A stretch of DNA of 24,651 nt from Krumholzibacterium sp965370495 (GTDB lineage Bacteria > Krumholzibacteriota > Krumholzibacteriia > Krumholzibacteriales > Krumholzibacteriaceae): positions 1-24,651 of the forward strand of contig CBDUUV010000031.1 of NCBI GenBank assembly GCA_965370495.1, in the 5' to 3' direction. Shown here piece after piece: positions 16,266 through 23,728 of this stretch; the stretch's first letter is position 1, and each line of letters begins with the position of its first letter. Below the pieces are notes generated by a model. It saw only the letters and a program-made list of their open reading frames with translations, had not been told where the DNA came from and made no database searches. Both the position numbers and the translations under genes were made by a program.

Positions 16266-16717
16266 GAATTGCGCAGTTTTATAAGGCCTGTTCTAAACTT
16301 CTCATCAGCTACGGCAAGAATTTCCGTAGCAAGGACAGCCGCGTTTTTAGCGCCGGCTTTACCTATCGCAACAGTCGCTACAGGTATACCTGGAGGCATC
16401 TGTACCATCGAAAGAAGCGCGTCCATTCCATCTGGCAATCCACTGGGAATCGGAACACCTATGACAGGCAGCATTGTTACGGATGCTATGTAGCCTGGAA
16501 GAGCTGCCGACATCCCCGCACCTGCTATAAAAACCCTGGCGCCCCTTTTCTCAGCTTCCTCGATATATTCTCTTGTGGCTTCCGGCATTCTGTGTGCGGA
16601 CGAAACCTTGAGTTCAGCCGTAACTCCAAGTTTTTCCAGCTGGTTCATGCAGGCTTCCATTACTTCCCTGTCAGATTCACTTCCCATGATGACCGCAACA
16701 TGTAAATCGAGATTCAC
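16250..16717 (-). CDS. purE: N5-carboxyaminoimidazole ribonucleotide mutase (PurE class I)
   Basis: A 155-residue enzyme of de novo purine synthesis that converts N5-CAIR to CAIR. It shows GSESD (12-16), SAHR with catalytic His42, GAGMSAALPG (66-75), and GMDALLSMVQMPPGIPVATV. These fit class I PurE, which works with a PurK; no purK is in this window. The start is GTG at 16717 with AAAGGGG 6 nt upstream. It lies 51 bp after purD in the same direction and overlaps tsaC, so purine and tRNA-modification genes form one transcript. Confidence 0.95.
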   Translation of the reverse strand: MNLDLHVAVIMGSESDREVMEACMNQLEKLGVTAELKVSSAHRMPEATREYIEEAEKRGARVFIAGAGMSAALPGYIASVTMLPVIGVPIPSGLPDGMDALLSMVQMPPGIPVATVAIGKAGAKNAAVLATEILAVADEKFRTGLIKLRNSWKTR

Positions 16718-16768
16718 CGCAAACCCCTTTCATCCATACTGATCGATATCCCTGAACGTCAGCCTGTT

Positions 16769-18037
16769 CTATTTCTTCAATCCCTTTTTCCCGATATCAC
16801 TCCTTGAAAAACAATCCTTGAAACTGATTGTACCGACTCCGCTGTAAGCCTTGCTGACGGCATCTTCAAGTAATCGCGCAACAGCCGTGACGCCAAGGAC
16901 GCGTCCTCCGTTTGTTACAAACCTGCCGTTACTCTTTGCGGTACCCGCATGGAAGATCATGCAACCCTTGTCATCAGCTTCTTCCAATCCGGTGATCTCG
17001 TACCTTTTTTTATAAGAACCAGGGTACCCTCCGGATGCAACCACGACACAGGTGCAGAAATCCGTGCTGTTCTCGAAATCCACGCTATCAATGTTCTGCC
17101 CTACGGCTTCGTACAACACTTCGAAAAGGTCTCCTTTGAACAAAGGCAGGATGACCTGTGTCTCAGGATCACCGAACCGGCAGTTGTATTCAAGAACTTT
17201 GGGTCCTCCTTCCGTAATAATGATGCCGAAGTATACCAAACCAGCGCCTGTTATCTTTTCCGACTGGATACCATTAAAAGTCGGCTCTATGATCTCCATG
17301 CGAATCTTTTCGGAAAGCTCATGGTCCACCCAGGCTACGGGCGCATACGCTCCCATTCCACCTGTATTCGGCCCCTTATCCCCGTCAAAAGCTCTTTTAT
17401 GATCCTGTGAAGGAACAAAAAGCCGATAATCCTTCCCGTCGAATATAGCCAGGATCGAGAGTTCGTGGCCTTCCAGAAACTCTTCGATAATTATTCTTTT
17501 TCCCGCTTCACCGAAAACGGCGTCTTTCATCATGCTGGTAACAGCGCTACGCGCCTCCTCAATGCTCTCACAGATGAAAACTCCCTTACCTGCCGCCAGT
17601 CCATCCGCCTTGATGACAAACGGCGGCGATCCGATCTCTATCGCATCCTGTGCGGCACAGTGGTCTTTGAAAGTGGCAAATCCTCCCGTCGGAATCCTGT
17701 ACTTTTTCATGAACTCTTTTGCCCAGATCTTGCTCCCCTCCAAAAGGGCTCCTTTGCTGTCGAAACCAAAGATTCTAAGATCGTTTTCATTGAAAAAGTC
17801 AACTATTCCCGACACGAGTGGGCCTTCAGGGCCGACTATTGTCAGATCAATCCCCTTTTCTCTGGCAAATACCATCAATGCCTGTTTATCGTCAGCCGGG
17901 ATAGGCACACACTCTGCTATTTCTTCCATTCCGGCATTGCCCGGAGCAGCATATATCTTGTCCACCTGTGGCGATTGTTCAATCTTCCACGCGATTGCGT
18001 GTTCTCTCCCCCCACCTCCAACAACAAGAACCTTCAT
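16769..18037 (-). CDS. purD: Phosphoribosylamine-glycine ligase (GAR synthetase)
   Basis: A 422-residue ATP-grasp enzyme that joins glycine to phosphoribosylamine, the second step of purine synthesis. Visible are the N-terminal VVGGGGREHAIAWK, AAPGNAGM, the ATP-grasp lysine region FVIKADGLAAGKGVFI, GMGAYAPVAW and the metal-binding YNCRFGDPETQVILPLF. Length is normal. A purine-rich AGAAGGGG lies about 10 nt before the ATG. It starts the purD-purE-tsaC-methyltransferase group, and the 298-bp leader region upstream is unexplained. Confidence 0.96.
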   Translation of the reverse strand: MKVLVVGGGGREHAIAWKIEQSPQVDKIYAAPGNAGMEEIAECVPIPADDKQALMVFAREKGIDLTIVGPEGPLVSGIVDFFNENDLRIFGFDSKGALLEGSKIWAKEFMKKYRIPTGGFATFKDHCAAQDAIEIGSPPFVIKADGLAAGKGVFICESIEEARSAVTSMMKDAVFGEAGKRIIIEEFLEGHELSILAIFDGKDYRLFVPSQDHKRAFDGDKGPNTGGMGAYAPVAWVDHELSEKIRMEIIEPTFNGIQSEKITGAGLVYFGIIITEGGPKVLEYNCRFGDPETQVILPLFKGDLFEVLYEAVGQNIDSVDFENSTDFCTCVVVASGGYPGSYKKRYEITGLEEADDKGCMIFHAGTAKSNGRFVTNGGRVLGVTAVARLLEDAVSKAYSGVGTISFKDCFSRSDIGKKGLKK

Positions 18038-18335
18038 TTTCTACCATGCCCCTTCTCAGATATCAAAATATTCCCGCAGATCGTCGTGCATCCTGTATAC
18101 CATATTCCCCGAATCACAATATTTATCATAAATCAATCGACACTGCACCTGGTTTTTTATTTTTTCTTTATTATAAGGGGGTACCCCCCGGTCCAGGAAA
18201 GTGGACATGATAGTTTCGCGGCACAAGCCGGATATGGATATAAGAAACAGGGTGATACCTGGAGTACCCCGTCCCTGCATCAGGGCTACAGACCCGCATT
18301 ACCTTTTCCTGACAGATTGAAATCGGTGGAATAAT
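18038..18335. other. Intergenic region between the LarA-family gene and purD
   Basis: No recognised gene. It holds a 12-bp palindrome GGGGGTACCCCC (18177-18188), beside an A-rich stretch on the minus strand, and a CAGGG/CCCTG stem (18248-18277) followed on the minus strand by TTTCTT, which may be a weak terminator of the LarA-family gene. A minus-strand frame from ATG 18205 to 18056 (49 residues, RLIYDKYCDSGNMVYRMHDD near its end) looks protein-like and stops 18 nt before purD, but it has no ribosome site. It could be a remnant or a small leader protein. I do not recognise a known riboswitch. Confidence 0.4.
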
Positions 18336-19601
18336 TCAGCTTGTACTTACAGGCAGGAATGATGCCGCGTTCTGGATCACAAGGACATCTGACGGGTCTG
18401 TTCCTTCCAGAAAGTACCTGGTGTAATCCTCTTCCCACGAACAGAAGCCGAATCTCGACAGTTCATCATCACCAATCATGGATCTTATGTAAACAGCTAT
18501 ACGGCCTGTGACATCATATGTCGACATTGCTGTCTGCGAGTTCAGAGTATACTTATCGTTTACCATGTCAGGAATGTTTTTTCTCCCACGAGAGAATGCA
18601 GCCTTGTACGATTCTGAACCTATCCCTTCCGGGCAGGCGGCGGCCATCAATAACAAACCACCATCATCAACAGCAAGAGACGCATATCTTATAGCCTTGT
18701 GGCTCTGCAGCAGGTTGATATCCCAGGGAGATCCTCCTAGTGAGGCCACTACAACCCTGTAAAACCTGTCGATCTCAAATGAAAAATTATTCATATACCA
18801 GGCAGCGGCTTCCTGGTGTGACCTGTTCATATCACCGCTGTTTACAAAAACGAGGTTACCATCATGATCGAATACCGTATTGATAATAAAAATCGGTACG
18901 GGAAGGAGTCCTGCGCCAGCCATCATATCCTCATGTACAGGATTTCCATCGAGGTTTCCAGGCCTGCAACCCTCTGCAAGGCCTTCACCGGGATTTTCGA
19001 GAAGTGATAGCCTGTGATTGGCGATGATGGTTTTTTCAGCAGCGATTCCAGGCAGAACCAACTTCCTCGAACCGCCAAAACCCGCGAAGTAATGAAATGA
19101 GATCGCCCCTATTCCGATTACAAGACGGGACGCTACAACCCTTTCGTTGAAAAAGCATCTCGTGCCGGCTGGTGTAGTACCTACATCTATCATCGAATCG
19201 TAATCCATGGCATTGTGCTCATGCACTTTATATCGTGTCATGATCTCTTTCCCCAGGTGTCTCTCCAGTTCCTTACCAGTGTGTCCCCTGTGCACGCCCA
19301 TGGAAAGAAAGACTTCCACCCTGTCGGGGCCCGCTCCAAGGGCTTGCAGGTACTCCAGCAATCCCAACAGGATATTGCTTGTAGATCCCGCTCTTGTGAT
19401 ATCGGATATCAGGATACTGATCCTGCCATCAGCAGGAAGAATTTCTTTTAATGTTGATGATGATACGGGTGATTGAAGAACCGCGCGCAATTCTTTTTTC
19501 GGATCAGGAAACCGGGGAGGGAAAATCACACCTTCTTCCCTTACGCCTTCCGCCAAATCAAGATCAAATATAGAATCGCCATAGGGGAGCGAAACCTTCA
19601 C
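18336..19601 (-). CDS. LarA-family protein (nickel-pincer racemase/epimerase, DUF2088)
   Basis: A 421-residue member of the lactate racemase family. Key residues known from LarA are kept: SDITR near 66-70, GVHRGHTGKE with His104, FHYFAGFGG with His170, and SRKLVLPG with Lys180, the lysine that carries the nickel-pincer nucleotide cofactor. The substrate is probably a 2-hydroxy acid, but the family has many specificities. GTG 19601 is chosen as the start because GGAGG lies 5 nt upstream; a TTG nine codons earlier has no such site. The cofactor genes larB, larC and larE are not in the window. It lies 127 bp after arcC on the same strand. Confidence 0.85.
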   Translation of the reverse strand: MKVSLPYGDSIFDLDLAEGVREEGVIFPPRFPDPKKELRAVLQSPVSSSTLKEILPADGRISILISDITRAGSTSNILLGLLEYLQALGAGPDRVEVFLSMGVHRGHTGKELERHLGKEIMTRYKVHEHNAMDYDSMIDVGTTPAGTRCFFNERVVASRLVIGIGAISFHYFAGFGGSRKLVLPGIAAEKTIIANHRLSLLENPGEGLAEGCRPGNLDGNPVHEDMMAGAGLLPVPIFIINTVFDHDGNLVFVNSGDMNRSHQEAAAWYMNNFSFEIDRFYRVVVASLGGSPWDINLLQSHKAIRYASLAVDDGGLLLMAAACPEGIGSESYKAAFSRGRKNIPDMVNDKYTLNSQTAMSTYDVTGRIAVYIRSMIGDDELSRFGFCSWEEDYTRYFLEGTDPSDVLVIQNAASFLPVSTS

Positions 19602-19728
19602 TGCAGCCTCCACGATAACACATGACAAATGATTTTCACTGGATCCATATCAAAACAGGGAGTTTCAACCTATCTGTACATTACATTTTTGCTGCATCAC
19701 ACTTTTCGGCTGCCGCTATTATCTTCCC

Positions 19729-20691
19729 TTATCTCTTCGGGCCATGATCCGGGATAATGCGGGTACCAGCCTTGCCATCGCAAGCGTCAAGCAACCTGTC
19801 TGCATGCGAAATAATCGCTTCTTTTCCTCCGGCCCTGATAAAATCGATTGCGGATCTCACCTTGGGGCCCATACTGCCTGCGGGGAATTCGTACGCTTCG
19901 TACAGTTTTTTTATCTCTGACAGATGTATTTTTCCGAGCGGTTCCTGATCAGGCTCGCCCCATTTTACATATACTTCTTCCACATTCGTCAGGAGAATCA
20001 ACCTTTCGGCTTTGATTTCGCCCGCAAGCACAGAGGCAGCACGGTCCTTATCTATTACTGCTTCAATACCCTCGAGGCTGCCACTTTTAATAATAACAGG
20101 AATTCCCCCACCACCGACCGCGATAACGATCGTTCCAAGCTCAAGAAGCCTCACAATGGTATCAGCCTCTACTATTTCGCTCGGCGTCGGACTTGGAACA
20201 ACACGTCTGAACCCCCTGCCTCCTGCATCTTCTTTCATTACCCAGTTCTTGGCGAACATCTGTGCTTCAGATTCCTCTTTCGAGTAATAAGGCCCGATAG
20301 GCTTTGTCGGGTTAGTAAATGCTTCATCTTCTTCGGAGACGATGACCTGTGTGACAATAGATACAACCTGCTTCTCGACGCCTCTTGCCTGTAATTGATT
20401 CTTCAGTATCTGCTGAATCATATAGCCGATTCCACCCTGTGAATCGGCGCCACATATATCCAGGGGCATTGGAGGTATACGATCCTTTGTCGATTCATTC
20501 CTTTCGAGGATATTACCGACAATCGGACCATTACCATGGGTTATAATAACTTTTCTGCCGGAAAGAATAAGATCGGCGACCTGCCCCATCGTTCTTCCGG
20601 TCACTTCCCTCTGTTCTTCAATCGTACCATCGCCTCCGGCAGGGATAATAGCATTCCCGCCCAATGCGATAACATCGATCCCCTTACTCAA
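19729..20691 (-). CDS. arcC: Carbamate kinase
   Basis: A 320-residue amino-acid-kinase-fold enzyme that makes ATP from carbamoyl phosphate and ADP, releasing carbamate. Visible are IALGGNAIIPAG, THGNGPIVGNILERN, PMPLDICGADSQGGIGYMI, PSPTPSEIVEADTI, AVGGGGIPV, DKDRAASVLA and FPAGSMGPKV. The start is TTG at 20691, since GGAGG lies exactly 5 nt upstream and gives the usual family length. The open frame extends to a GTG at 20739, but that lies inside a strong hairpin. The gene follows the aminotransferase at 78 bp. No arginine deiminase or ornithine carbamoyltransferase is nearby, so the carbamoyl phosphate source is unknown; purine or allantoin-type breakdown is possible. Confidence 0.95.
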   Translation of the reverse strand: MSKGIDVIALGGNAIIPAGGDGTIEEQREVTGRTMGQVADLILSGRKVIITHGNGPIVGNILERNESTKDRIPPMPLDICGADSQGGIGYMIQQILKNQLQARGVEKQVVSIVTQVIVSEEDEAFTNPTKPIGPYYSKEESEAQMFAKNWVMKEDAGGRGFRRVVPSPTPSEIVEADTIVRLLELGTIVIAVGGGGIPVIIKSGSLEGIEAVIDKDRAASVLAGEIKAERLILLTNVEEVYVKWGEPDQEPLGKIHLSEIKKLYEAYEFPAGSMGPKVRSAIDFIRAGGKEAIISHADRLLDACDGKAGTRIIPDHGPKR

Positions 20692-20715
20692 TATTACCTC
20701 CGGTACAAACAGTTT

Positions 20716-20745
20716 CCCCTGGTGGAAGGTAACTTCCACCAGGGG
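20716..20745 (-). promoter_or_regulatory. Perfect 13-bp inter-cistronic hairpin upstream of arcC
   Basis: CCCCTGGTGGAAG (20716-20728) and CTTCCACCAGGGG (20733-20745) are perfect complements around a 4-nt loop. It starts 24 nt after the aminotransferase stop and ends 14 nt before the GGAGG of arcC. No T run follows on either strand, so it is more likely an RNA-processing, stability or translation-control element than an intrinsic terminator. Confidence 0.7.
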
Positions 20746-20769
20746 TGTTAAAGTAGCTTCATCGGATCT

Positions 20770-21921
20770 TTAGAGAGCTTCCCCGATCATTTCCAGGGCC
20801 CTTTTCAGGTTCTTCTGCGAATTTGCATAGGAGAATCTGAGGTAACCTTCTCCATACTCTCCAAAACTCGTGCCGCTGAGACCCGCGACACCCGCTTCTT
20901 CAAGAAGAAATTCTTCCAGTTCCTTTGACTTCTTTCCGGTTCCGGTGATATTCGGGAACACGTAGAAAGCACCTTTAGGTTTCAGGCACTTGAACCCGGG
21001 GATACTGTTCAATCCATCAACGAACATGTCTCTCCTGGCTTTGAATTCAGCCATCATCGCGAGTGATTCGTCCTGAGGGCCTGTCAAAGCCTCAATACCG
21101 GCGATCTGCGTGAAACTCGATGTACATGAATTGCTGTTTGTCTGGAGTTTCGAGATCTGGTCAGCCAGTTCGACAGGCATGGCAGCATAACCCAGCCTCC
21201 ATCCTGTCATCGCGTATGACTTGGAATGGCCCTCGAGAAGTATGGTCCTGTCCATCACTTCAGGGAAGTCATAGATACTGACATGTTTCCCATCATATAC
21301 CATCTTGCTGTAAACCTCATCGCTGAGTATCCACGCATCATGTTTTTCAGCCAGCTCCGCGATACCCTTCAGATCCTCGGGCTTCAGAACACCGCCAGTC
21401 GGGTTCTGAGGCGAATTGATGATGATCAGCTTGGTATTGTCGTTGACAAGTTCTTTCATCTCATCGAGATCAAAAGAAAAATCTTTTTCTTCCCTTAATG
21501 GGATAGGTACCGGTTTTGCATCGACAAAATTTATCACCGATTCATAGATCGGAAATCCAGGGTTCGGGTAAATGACCTCTTCCCCCTTGTTTACCAGCGC
21601 AAGAATGGAAAAGAAAAGGATAGGTTTTGCACCCGGTGTCACCACGATGTTTTCGGGTTTGACCTCAACACCCCTGTCTTTTGTCAGGAACTCCGCAAAG
21701 GTTTTACGGACATCGGGCATACCGGCAGATGGGCCGTAATGCGTAAATCCATCGTTCAGCGCACCGATGGCAGCGTCGATAATATTGCGAGGAGTGTTAA
21801 AATCAGGCTCACCTATTTCAAGATGTATTATTTCCCTTCCTTCGGCCTCCATCTTTTTTGCACGTGCCAGGACCTCAAAAGCCGTCTCGGTACCTAGCCT
21901 CTTCATACGATCAGCCAGCAT
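20770..21921 (-). CDS. Class I/II pyridoxal-phosphate aminotransferase (aspartate aminotransferase-like)
   Basis: A 383-residue fold-type I aminotransferase. It has IGEPDFNTP (36-44), THYGPSAGMPDVRK, PQNPTGG with Asn173, Asp201 in WILSDEVYSKM, the PLP lysine Lys234 in GHSKSYAMTGWRLGY, and a C-terminal Arg in YLRFSYANS. These fit the I-gamma branch that includes aspartate/prephenate aminotransferases, MalY-like and alanine-type enzymes. The substrate cannot be set from sequence. The start at 21921 has AGGAGG 4 nt upstream; the open frame reaches 22020, but that part covers the promoter. It is the first gene of a unit with arcC and perhaps the LarA-family gene. Confidence 0.92.
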   Translation of the reverse strand: MLADRMKRLGTETAFEVLARAKKMEAEGREIIHLEIGEPDFNTPRNIIDAAIGALNDGFTHYGPSAGMPDVRKTFAEFLTKDRGVEVKPENIVVTPGAKPILFFSILALVNKGEEVIYPNPGFPIYESVINFVDAKPVPIPLREEKDFSFDLDEMKELVNDNTKLIIINSPQNPTGGVLKPEDLKGIAELAEKHDAWILSDEVYSKMVYDGKHVSIYDFPEVMDRTILLEGHSKSYAMTGWRLGYAAMPVELADQISKLQTNSNSCTSSFTQIAGIEALTGPQDESLAMMAEFKARRDMFVDGLNSIPGFKCLKPKGAFYVFPNITGTGKKSKELEEFLLEEAGVAGLSGTSFGEYGEGYLRFSYANSQKNLKRALEMIGEAL

Positions 21922-21979
21922 CACGCCTCCTAAGAATAAAAAAATTGATAAAACAGAAAACACATGCCTCAACATCAGC

Positions 21980-22008
21980 ATATTATGCATTTGCGCAGTA
22001 TTTGTCAA
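21980..22008 (-). promoter_or_regulatory. Sigma70-like promoter of the aminotransferase-arcC unit
   Basis: On the minus strand a perfect TTGACA (22008-22003), a 17-nt spacer and TAATAT (21985-21980). Transcription would start near 21973, giving a leader of about 50 nt. Confidence 0.6.
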
Positions 22009-22123
22009 TACTTCTAACATACAGCAGGCAACAAAGTGAATCTGAATATTCCATGTGGTTATACGGATGTAATTGAAGGAAATTTTTTAGCCTGATAATC
22101 GACAAGCGGGATACCGCCGGGGA

Positions 22124-23728
22124 TCAATTCGCCGATCTGAGATAGCGCTCGATCTCTCGCCGGACTTCTTCTCTTACCTGCCCCCCTCTCTTTTTCGCAA
22201 GCTTGATTAAGGTCATTTTGTCCACGTACCGGACATGAATGAATTTACGCAGGGTAGTTATGGGTATCTTTGACGTATTCATAATAATATTCATCGGAAC
22301 CATTTTGTTCGTGAACCCGGTGTACATATCTCTTCGATTGGCAATGAGAGACAGAACCCTGATGGAATGGCATCTCTGGGCTATCATTGACACAATGCCG
22401 GGCTTGCTCGTCGCTTTAGGATTATTCAGGAGTTGAACGAGGAAACTGTCGTTGTCGAGATAACTCATTACAAGAGATTTGTAGCTCAGTTGTTTTCTTT
22501 CGCCCACCTCCATCCAGTCGATGTCGGACGGGAGCCCGTCTTCTCCAGTGAAAAACCCCGTGTATACACCTGCCAGATCGATGGAAAGGATTCTGTCTTC
22601 CATCTTGAAGCCTGGAAAATCCGATATACCCACAAGTTTTCTTCCTGATGAAAACATCAGGTCAAAAATACCATCTGATGAAGATTCCATGAATATTCGA
22701 AGGCAACTGAGGATATCAGGCGCCTTTGTACTTCTGTGTATAGCGGGGTGCATCAACAGTCCCCTGATCACCGCAGTACCGTTCCTGATCTGCGGATGGG
22801 AATGTGTTTTCTGTTTTTGCATCTCGAACATCCCGGCCAGTAGAGCACCCACCTTGCTCTCCCTGAGTTTATCCTGTGTCTGAGTCCATGATTCACCCAG
22901 TCTTCTCTGCAGGAAAAGTGTTGAAGATCCAGGTTGGCCCGCCGTTTCCCTGATTATCTGTTTCTTCCACCTGATCTCTTCGCTCCGGGATCCAAGTGAC
23001 AGAGAAAGTCTGTTTTTTTTATCGGGATCGATTGACGCGACTATCGTCCTGATCCTGATATCCTCGGCTTCGAGTTCGTTCATGGCGCGTTCCAGAATCG
23101 CATCCTCCCACATATCATCAGGATCAGCTATCGCTTTTCGCACCCCTTCACTCCAGGAAAGCCATGGCTTGTCGACCGATCCTGACGAAGTATTCGGAAG
23201 TGGATGGGAAATCGAGAGCAGGGAGACCTTCTGTTTGAACCATTTCTCGCTTTCTGCCAATTCACCCCCGGCATCTTCCTTTGCCTGGATTCTCCGGATT
23301 ACACGAATCGTATTAGGAAAATCGATCAGTTTTTCTATGAATTTCTCTTTTGGAGGAATAGCCATAAAAAGAGTATATAAAAGACTGATACCTCCCTCTT
23401 CTCCATGTACCGCCATTGCAGCTATTCTCAGGATTTCGAGAAAAGGGTTTTCTGAAAGCGCGATAAAATTTACCAGATCACGGGAAGACTTGAAGATATT
23501 CCCCGATTCAGCAATATCCCTCAGAGTTTCCTCTGGAGCCCCGGGTACTGAAAATTTTTCCAGTTCTTCAAGATGGGGATTGAATAGAAGTTCAGGCGGA
23601 AAGTTCAAAACCTTCCTGTCTGTACTCTTTTCATCATATATGATCGTTCGTATATTATTCATAATGACCACAGGCCTTGCATGAATGATTCCAAATACCG
23701 CGATACCGGTCAATAATTGTATATCCAT
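22124..23728 (-). CDS. Uncharacterised protein, probably all-helical repeat fold
   Basis: A 534-residue protein I do not recognise by name. It is mostly predicted helix with no signal peptide or enzyme motif. The N-terminal third has paired helices (FKSSRDLVNFIALSENPFLE, EILRIAAMAVHGEEG) and the C-terminal part has LLNNPKATSKPGIVSMIAQR and TSKIPITTLRKFIHVRYVDK. This pattern of NNP plus short helices recalls HEAT-like leucine-rich repeat proteins of unknown function in delta-proteobacteria-like genomes. ATG 23728 overlaps the upstream gene by 19 nt; ATG 23662 is an equally possible start, and neither has a good ribosome site. It probably shares a transcript with the upstream gene. Confidence 0.7.
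   Translation of the reverse strand: MDIQLLTGIAVFGIIHARPVVIMNNIRTIIYDEKSTDRKVLNFPPELLFNPHLEELEKFSVPGAPEETLRDIAESGNIFKSSRDLVNFIALSENPFLEILRIAAMAVHGEEGGISLLYTLFMAIPPKEKFIEKLIDFPNTIRVIRRIQAKEDAGGELAESEKWFKQKVSLLSISHPLPNTSSGSVDKPWLSWSEGVRKAIADPDDMWEDAILERAMNELEAEDIRIRTIVASIDPDKKNRLSLSLGSRSEEIRWKKQIIRETAGQPGSSTLFLQRRLGESWTQTQDKLRESKVGALLAGMFEMQKQKTHSHPQIRNGTAVIRGLLMHPAIHRSTKAPDILSCLRIFMESSSDGIFDLMFSSGRKLVGISDFPGFKMEDRILSIDLAGVYTGFFTGEDGLPSDIDWMEVGERKQLSYKSLVMSYLDNDSFLVQLLNNPKATSKPGIVSMIAQRCHSIRVLSLIANRRDMYTGFTNKMVPMNIIMNTSKIPITTLRKFIHVRYVDKMTLIKLAKKRGGQVREEVRREIERYLRSAN

Noticed and set aside
17465..18334. Plus-strand open frame of 289 codons opposite purD
   Set aside because: purD is complete and unmistakable on the minus strand; the opposing translation has no family features.
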